This document shows, in pieces, positions 58,153-64,000 of a stretch of DNA of 64,000 nt. Both the position numbers and the translations under genes were made by a program. Under the pieces are notes generated by a model that did not search any database, had not been told where the DNA came from, and worked only from the letters and a program-made list of their open reading frames with translations. The DNA is taken from positions 38,923,836 through 38,987,835 of the forward strand of contig OW028580.1 in assembly GCA_932294295.1 (NCBI GenBank). Reading direction: 5' to 3'. Origin of the DNA: Alitta virens (lineage: Eukaryota; Annelida; Polychaeta; Phyllodocida; Nereididae). Positions within the stretch are counted from its first letter, which is position 1, and the number at the start of each line of letters is the position of its first letter.

Positions 58153-58303
58153 TTCTGCACCTGATGGGCTAATTAGGACAGGCAGAGACCATGGCAATGA
58201 GATGACGGATGAAACAGCCATCCAACTTAGGCCCGAACAGGAATTGAACCCGGGAACCAGTGGTTAGAAGCCCCGCTACCATTGAGCTAGGCCCCCCCCC
58301 CCA
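58153..58303 (-). mobile_element. SINE-A, minus strand, tail-truncated
   Basis: Read on minus from ggggcctagctcaatggtag, B box gggttcaattcct, gcctaagttggatggctgtt, to gcccatcaggtgcagaaatt, where it stops before the acaggacgt word. A C-run of about 12 at 58292-58303 marks the head side. Confidence 0.9.
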
Positions 58304-58493
58304 CTTCACCTAAGCGAGAGAAGAATTTGACCCAAGACTTATTGGTCTATGTAAGTTGGTCATAAAAGTCATGTTGTCTTTTGGGCTTACGAAAAAGTCA
58401 AATCACAAAAGTTCAATCAATAGACAAGCATAAATTTACATAATATCAGAATATGCTTTCTGCTGTAATATATGCCCTGGGAGATGTAATTTG

Positions 58494-58800
58494 CATCAGC
58501 TGGGTGGCCTAATGGTTAAAGCATCTGCCGATTCCACATTGGGCAGCTCTGCTGAAGGTCTTGGGACCCAGGCTCGATCCAGGCCTCTCCATGAGCTACA
58601 TCACAGCTGGATGTCAATCGCATGAGACTATAAATTGAGGTGCCTTGTACTCTATGTCTATGCTGAGGCAAGTAAAAGACCCCACCTATGGGGTAAACAT
58701 GTAACGTGGTGTGGACTCCAAGCTTATCATCGCATCAATACCTGTGCATCTGGAAGCTGGTCATATAAGCCGACTTACCTTCAGACTCAGCAGCTTTGAG
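58494..58800 (+). mobile_element. SINE-B second subfamily, full length
   Basis: Head cagctgggtggcctaatggt then taaagcatctgcc, B-box region gctcgatcca, body agactataaattgaggtgcc, gtctatgctgaggcaagtaa, ccacctatggggtaaacatg, gtggtgtggactccaagctt, and 3' end gctggtcatataagccgact then ccttcagactcagcagc. It is a reference for the subfamily that lacks the ATCT tail. Confidence 0.92.
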
Positions 58801-59321
58801 ACACACAAACCTGTGTGCTACTATTAAGGAAATAAATTTATCTAAATCAGCCTGCATCAGCAGCACCATAGTGAAAAAAGAAGCTAATGCTACATTGGTA
58901 AAACTCTATGGATGGCCATGTGCCTTTGGGGTTGAGAATATAAATCAGATGAAGTGCAGCAGTCATGCAGATCCCTAGGGATGAAGCTGTAAATGATCTT
59001 TTTCCCTGAAGCTGTTCAGTATTCAGGAAGCACACGGGATTCCCAGGTGTAGTGGGGGAGAGAGCACCTTCTCAAAATGACAACATATGAGCAGACTGTT
59101 GGAGAGAGATTGCAATGAAATAGAGACTTGGAAACTCAGAGAGAGTTAAAGAGATTTCTCTTTTTGATTGAGTCGCGTCCCATTCCCTGAAGTAATGGAA
59201 AGGAATAAATATCAGCTTAAAAACAAGTATGGAAGACTTAAAACAAGGAAAGGTGAAATATGATTGTATGTGGAGGAAACAAAAGGGATCATTCAAGGAG
59301 GTGCATTACTTTGCATAGATA

Positions 59322-59734
59322 CAGTGGAACCTTACCCTATGACCAGTTCACTACATTTTGCTTGATCTATATTCTTGCCATTGTCACAATTAAGACTACC
59401 TCAATAAATTTGGTCTCACTTTCATATGTATTGCCACTGCATTTTACATCGACATTAAAACCACTTAATATTGCATTATAAAAATAGGTGATGACCCATA
59501 GTCGTGCCATTATATCCCGTCTCATAATAAATACTACCTCACAATTGAGACCACTGATATTTCTGCATAGAAAATACATCACTTCTCATTAAAGAATTAC
59601 TTTAAGGTGGGCTAGTACAGTGTAAATATTATGTATGCTATTCACCTACCTGTTAAGATTACCAATTAAGACCACCTCGCCACTAAGACCAATGATCATT
59701 GCATCAGTGATGGTCTAATGGCGAAGTTGGATTG
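59322..59734. mobile_element. pogo-like MITE T
   Basis: The left end TA-CAGTGGAACCTTAC and the right end GAAGTTGGATTG-TA are approximate complements, with TA on both sides (59320 and 59735). The interior repeats an aattaagaccacctc-type word several times. CAGTGGAACC-type termini are typical of pogo/Tigger-group elements (established). No transposase frame. Confidence 0.75.
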
Positions 59735-60139
59735 TATTTCACAATAGCTCTTTGTTGAGTAGAATGGAAATGAAACGAAAGTCTTCTCATCTGATTTTTC
59801 TGTCTGAAGAAATGGAAGGAAAAAGAAAGATATTCCTCTCAAGACCTTTAAATTCCACCAAAGAAAAACAATATGTTGAAGAAAACATAGTAGGTGTTGT
59901 TTGTGGCATCCCTTGTGGAATTACTAATGAAGATAGATAGACGGATAAATATAAACACAGACAGACACTAGAGACACCTACTGGAAGATATAAATAGGAT
60001 ATTCTATAATGGCTAAATGCAATATTGCGAAGGTACATTTCTTACTAAGACGAAACTCATATGAAGATACAATTATTATCTTAAGTAAATAATGGGAAGT
60101 TACATCTGTAAGCACTGTAAATAATGATGTGAAGTCTGC

Positions 60140-60335
60140 CTCAGCAAACAAAAATCTGAGAAGCAATGGCCATGATTTGCTCCCCCAACCCCAGTCTGGT
60201 AACAAAATTGGGGCGCACGCTTTCTCAGCCATTGCTCCTCACCTCTGCAATAGATTACCTGAAGACATCAAATGCATCTCCACCAATGATGGCTTTCAGA
60301 GGAAATAATAACTCATCTATTATGAACATTTGTTG
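60140..60335 (+). pseudogene. Non-LTR retrotransposon remnant, RT C-terminus
   Basis: A plus-strand frame reads LRSNGHDLLPQPQSGNKIGA, then HAFSAIAPHLCNRLPEDIK and FQRK before two stops. The RS(S)G-x-L(L)P, FS-x-x-AP-x-L-x-N-x-LP pattern is the usual C-terminal signature of LINE ORF2 proteins (family knowledge; the W before N is C here). The frame is not noticeable by length alone. It is a truncated, dead copy of a lineage different from those at 18.0 and 37.4 kb. Confidence 0.78.
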
Positions 60336-60489
60336 AGCAGTTGTCATTTCTGAAACACAAAATGTATTTATTCGTTGTCATTATTTATACATTTCATTAA
60401 GTAATTTATAATGTAAAATAATATTTATAATTAAGTAAATATCAACAGTGTTGGTCCTAATGTAGAATTTCAGTTGCGCTAACTACATA

Positions 60490-60635
60490 GCCAAATGTGC
60501 CAGGTGCGTTTTCCATGAGAAGGATAAACGCATGGAAAACGCATGGTTTTTGCCTAATTATAATGAGGTAAAAACCATGCGTTTTCCATGCGTTTATCCT
60601 TCTCATGGAAAACGCACCTGGCACAATTGGCCATG
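60490..60635. mobile_element. Foldback MITE family P, copy 3, complete
   Basis: Arms gccaaatgtgccaggtgcgt and acgcacctggcacaattggc, plus inner arms ggataaacgcatggaaaacg and cgttttccatgcgtttatcc around the centre cctaattataatgagg. TA lies immediately left (60488-60489). The arms share the compensating cagg/cctg where copy 2 has cacg/cgt. Confidence 0.93.
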
Positions 60636-60639
60636 TATG

Positions 60640-61640
60640 GCTAGGTTTAGCTTGTTATAGCTTCAGGTTAGCTGTGGATGGCTATCTATGGTTAAACGTA
60701 CTTTTGCAGTAGTACTGTCCATACATACATACAAATATTCAGCCATGTATTCATACATATTTATATATACAAAACTACATGGGTTTAACCTTGTTTGCAT
60801 TTTCTTTGCATCTCTAACAACTTAAACATCCGGGGACCATCCATCACCATGCCAACAGACCTGCTTCCTCTGAATTACTAATGCTCAAAATGGAACCATG
60901 TCTTACTGCAATCATGATATAGCTCTTTTTCGTAGAATACTTCAAGCATATTTGAACCCATTAAATTTGCTCATTTGCTACAATAAGCCATGTTTGAATT
61001 CGTAGATATAGTGCATTAGTGATATATCTATCTTCTGTTTTTTCAGGATCGCTGAATTTCTCATTTAGTCGAGGAAGAACCTTCATATTTGTGATGGTGA
61101 TAAGGTGGGTAATTTTTTTAGTACTTGATACAAATATAAATGTAATATTTAATACAAATAATATGATAGGATATACATCTTATTCTAGACTCCTACTGTT
61201 ACCCCTTTCACCATTACTCTCCCTGTATGTCTGTCTATTGAGTGGTATTAGGTAACCCCATCTGTATTCTCGGAAATCTCGGTGTCAATTTATCATTCTA
61301 TTTGGCAACCCATTTTAGCTTTAACATCAGCAGACCAAGTCTTCCAGTCTCCACTAGAAACAGTTTTCCACTCTATCTTGCTAGAAAACCCATGAAGTTG
61401 GACTGAAACAAGGAGCACCACTTAGAACCTTAATAGTTAATGCAGGGACAGCCTGATGGTCTGTGGGTCACTCCACTGGCCCCAGGCTTGTAAAATAATC
61501 TCGTTAACCAGGACCTAACAAGATAGTTGTCCTCTCTGCGGTTATTCACTCTCTGGCTGAAACAACCATGTTGAAAGCTGCTCAAAGTCAAATACTCTAC
61601 TACTCTAACAAGTATCATATTATCAACTCGGTAATTTACA
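60640..61640. other. Mostly unassigned, with one candidate exon
   Basis: The only notable item is the exon-like segment at 61047-61104. The rest is AT-rich without recognised repeats. Confidence 0.4.
61047..61104 (+). CDS. Candidate 58-bp exon, weak
   Basis: The acceptor tatcttctgttttttcag ends at 61046. An open frame gives SLNFSFSRGRTFIFVMVI, and a donor-like gtgggt follows at 61105. The acceptor is good and the donor mediocre. The upstream frame is also open, so this could be chance. Gene not recognised. Confidence 0.22.
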
Positions 61641-61663
61641 CTGATTTTAGGTAGCGTTGTTGT

Positions 61664-61820
61664 TATCAACCCTCAATAGCGGCATAAACTTGCCTTTGAG
61701 AACTGCACTTTCCCCATCTATCTATCTATCTATCTGTCTGTCCATCTATCTATCTATCTATCTATGTATTTATCTATGTATCTATGTATCTATGTATCTA
61801 TGTATCTATCTATCTATCTC
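61664..61820 (+). mobile_element. SINE-B 3' end continuing into an ATCT array
   Basis: atcaaccctcaatagcggca, aacttgcctttgagaa and ctgcactttccccatctatc are the SINE-B 3' end in plus orientation. The tail expands directly into about 100 bases of ATCT/ATGT units. Confidence 0.88.
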
Positions 61821-61824
61821 TGGT

Positions 61825-62570
61825 TTGTATTATCTATGGCACTGGTTCCTAGATAGCATGTCACAGACTCAGACTTTTTATTTCTACAACACTGACAAAT
61901 GAACACATAAAACACATACAACAATATGAATTTAAAAGTTGCCGCTATCGAGGGCCATCCCAAGCACATCGGCTAGACGTCGGCCCAATGTGGGTGACGT
62001 CTGACCAACATCGGGGATACGTAGCATGTAATATCGGTTTTCCTTAATCGTGTTGAATAGGAGTACAGTGTTGTGTTAAAGCAAATTTTTAATATTGACG
62101 CAATTTTCTTTTAATTGTCAAGATCACTTAGCCACTGAATTAACGGGTGATTTGATGTATCATGTCTCCAGATGATTATAACCTTCCACTGAGAATCTTG
62201 GAAAGTCTTAATTAAACTAATGCACTACTGACATAATACACTGGTAGCGAGACCTGTTGAAATAGCAAAGCCTGTTTCTTAGCAATTGTACTTTTAAAAT
62301 CATGACACATTTATTCGCAGACTCATGACGATATTATCAAAATTCAATAATACTTTTATATTTCCATTCCATTGCCATATTGATATTGCAATTTTTGAAA
62401 GCAATCCAACTTTGGTTCTCATAATACAGCATTCAGCAGATCAAACCGTCATGCATACAATGATATGTTTTCATGTATTGTTGGTTTATTTTACAGTTTG
62501 CAAGGTGTGGTCTATTGATTAAAGTGGGAAAATTAATCTAATTTAATCTATAATCTAGTCTCGTATTCTC
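61825..62570. other. Unassigned interval
   Basis: A short cgtcggcccaatgtgggtga patch near 61980 recalls the interior style of MITE R but has no ends. Nothing else noticed. Confidence 0.4.
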
Positions 62571-62576
62571 TTGTCT

Positions 62577-62611
62577 ATACCTATCTATCTATTTATCTAT
62601 CTATCTATTTG

Positions 62612-62662
<51 letters not shown>

Positions 62663-62817
62663 GTCTGTCTGTCTGTCTGTCCATCTATCTGTCTGTCTAT
62701 CTATCTGCCTGTCTGTCTATCTATCCATCTATCTATCTGTCTGTCTATCTATCTATCTATCTGCCTATCAGTCTATCTATCTATCTATCTGTCTATCTTT
62801 CTATCTATCTATCTATC
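62577..62817. repeat. ATCT/GTCT tetranucleotide array
   Basis: About 240 bases of atctatct with blocks of gtctgtct. No SINE-B body was found on either side. The Tyr/Leu/Ser frames are artefacts. Confidence 0.95.
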
Positions 62818-62920
62818 CCCATGTGGTATGTGTGATATATATATAGCCCAGGAGGAGTGTATACCCTGACCCTTGGCCTCTGTATGGTAGTTCCTTCAGT
62901 GCCCAGTTATCTCTCTTCCC

Positions 62921-62946
62921 AAGGGGGGAGGGGGGGGGGGGGGGGC
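62921..62946. repeat. Poly-G run
   Basis: ggggggagg followed by an uninterrupted run of about 16 G. Length is likely to vary and to be a sequencing weak point. Confidence 0.9.
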
Positions 62947-63200
62947 TACTACATACGCATTTGGCTGGAAATGACAGAATGACAGACAGGACCATTGGGG
63001 TCACTGCATACAGACCACGGCTGTCTACAGCACCAACTTATCCAGCTTCTTTAGGCAACAAGACGTTGCCCTGAGGTACACCATTGCAGTGGGTGCTATA
63101 TACGTGTTCTTTATATGGTGGATATAAGAGTTGTGTACGACTTTGAAATATATGGTACTAAGAGGGTGCTATACATATTTTTAGATATATATCATGTATC

Positions 63201-63320
63201 CCAGATAGCATTCCAAATCGGTCCAGCATCGTTTCCATGTAGTAGGGCACTGTCGTTACATCATCTTATTAACATCGCCGACATCGCGCCGACGTTGAAA
63301 CAATTTGAAATGCTATCTTG
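63201..63320. mobile_element. MITE family R, copy 2
   Basis: Ends ccagatagcattccaaatcg and caatttgaaatgctatcttg then g, complementary over about 18 bases. Interior words catcgccgacatcgcgccga match the cgatgt-type interior of copy 1. Confidence 0.88.
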
Positions 63321-63324
63321 GATA

Positions 63325-64000
63325 TACATGGTTTGTATCGAGAAGAAATTTTTCTTCTAAGGTTTATATGAAGGTATCAGGTTTGTGTAATAAAATTATA
63401 TATACACACTATGCTGTTAGTTACAAAAAAATATATCATACTCTGAAAATTTTCTTCAGTCAATAAGCTGATATAGCTACACTATATGCTGTAAATAATT
63501 ATTGTGGTATATGACATTAACACTGTAACACTAACAACATTTCTTTGAGTAAAGATTGACCAAAGAAGTTGAACTATTACACATTTGCACTAGATTATTT
63601 CAAGACCTTTTCACATTTAGTAATGTGTTTTGAATATATGACATTTCTACCAAGCCCATTTGCCAGTTACAATTTATCTTATTTATACGAAAATTTGGAA
63701 TGAAATATTTCCAAGTTATGCAAAGTGTCAGGCAGCTGGAAAGTTTGAATGCAAATGACGCTTAAACTTTAAAATGCTTTCATTATTGATAAAACCGTTG
63801 CCACAAATTTGAGTTGATTGCATTATGAGATGCAGGGGGCAATTTTCTTGCATTCTAGATGCTCATTTCAATGTTTTTGTCTGTGCATAGGCTCTCCAAA
63901 ACTCAGTTCAATTCAGCTGAATTGTTGTAAAATATGCAGTACAATTTTGCTGTGGAAACCAACTTTATTACATACAGTACTCCCTAAAATAAACGTTCAA
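63325..64000. other. AT-rich sequence, no feature recognised
   Basis: No frame, repeat or end structure was recognised up to the window end. Confidence 0.45.

Noticed and set aside
1..64000. CRISPR arrays, bacterial operons, rRNA genes, telomere repeats, viral genes
   Set aside because: None seen. The tandem repeats lack the spacer structure of CRISPR, and no TTAGGG-type array or rRNA-like sequence was noticed.

Overview
The window reads as AT-rich, gene-poor, repeat-packed nuclear DNA of an animal, most likely a (marine) invertebrate. The signs are several tRNA-derived SINE families with intact A and B boxes and target-site duplications, a broken DD34E Tc1-type transposase, C-terminal remnants of several non-LTR retrotransposon reverse transcriptases, many TA-flanked MITEs, and long GATA/ATCT arrays. 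No operons, bacterial genes, rRNA, CRISPR or functional tRNA gene were seen, and the species cannot be named from the sequence. No complete host protein-coding gene could be supported. The best host-gene hint is a 51-bp phase-0 candidate microexon at 22730-22780 with good splice signals; a second candidate at 61047-61104 is weaker. They may sit in a very large intron or near a gene lying outside the window.

Layout. (1) About 0.5-14.1 kb and 29.1-41.1 kb carry the same ordered series of conserved, mostly non-coding blocks, here called H, G, I, J, E, K and D, in opposite orientation. Left arm (+): E1 0.5, then a full unit H1 1.7, G1 2.5, I1 3.3, J1 3.9, E2 5.3, K1 7.3, D1 8.0, then a partial unit G2 9.2, E3 12.4, D2 13.8. 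Right arm, read on the minus strand: a full unit H3 41.1, G4 39.0, I2 38.5, J2 37.1, E5 36.3, K3 34.5, D4 33.5, then a partial unit H2 32.8, E4 31.8, K2 30.6, D3 29.5. Subtype pairs (D1 with D4, D2 with D3, E2 with E5, E3 with E4, G1 with G4) suggest a tandem duplication followed by an inverted duplication of the pair. Later insertions (LINE tails, SINE-A, SINE-B, MITEs, a Tc1 element) separate the blocks. (2) 14-29 kb is the spacer: SINE-A and SINE-B copies, a LINE end, a foldback MITE, a 580-bp inverted-repeat transposon at 21.2 kb, and a relatively repeat-poor stretch at 22.1-28.6 kb. (3) 41-64 kb holds a 14-copy 50-bp minisatellite, tetranucleotide arrays, a purine-rich 11-bp repeat, 28-bp and 14-bp tandem repeats, more SINEs and MITEs, a possible RFX X-box cluster near 50.6 kb, a pogo-like MITE and a LINE remnant at 60.2 kb.

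SINE-A is a short tRNA-headed element of about 185 bp ending in a C/A-rich tail. SINE-B is a tRNA-headed element of about 300 bp whose 3' end is an ATCT tail in one subfamily. All similarities were found by reading, not by alignment software, so block edges are good to roughly 10-30 bases.
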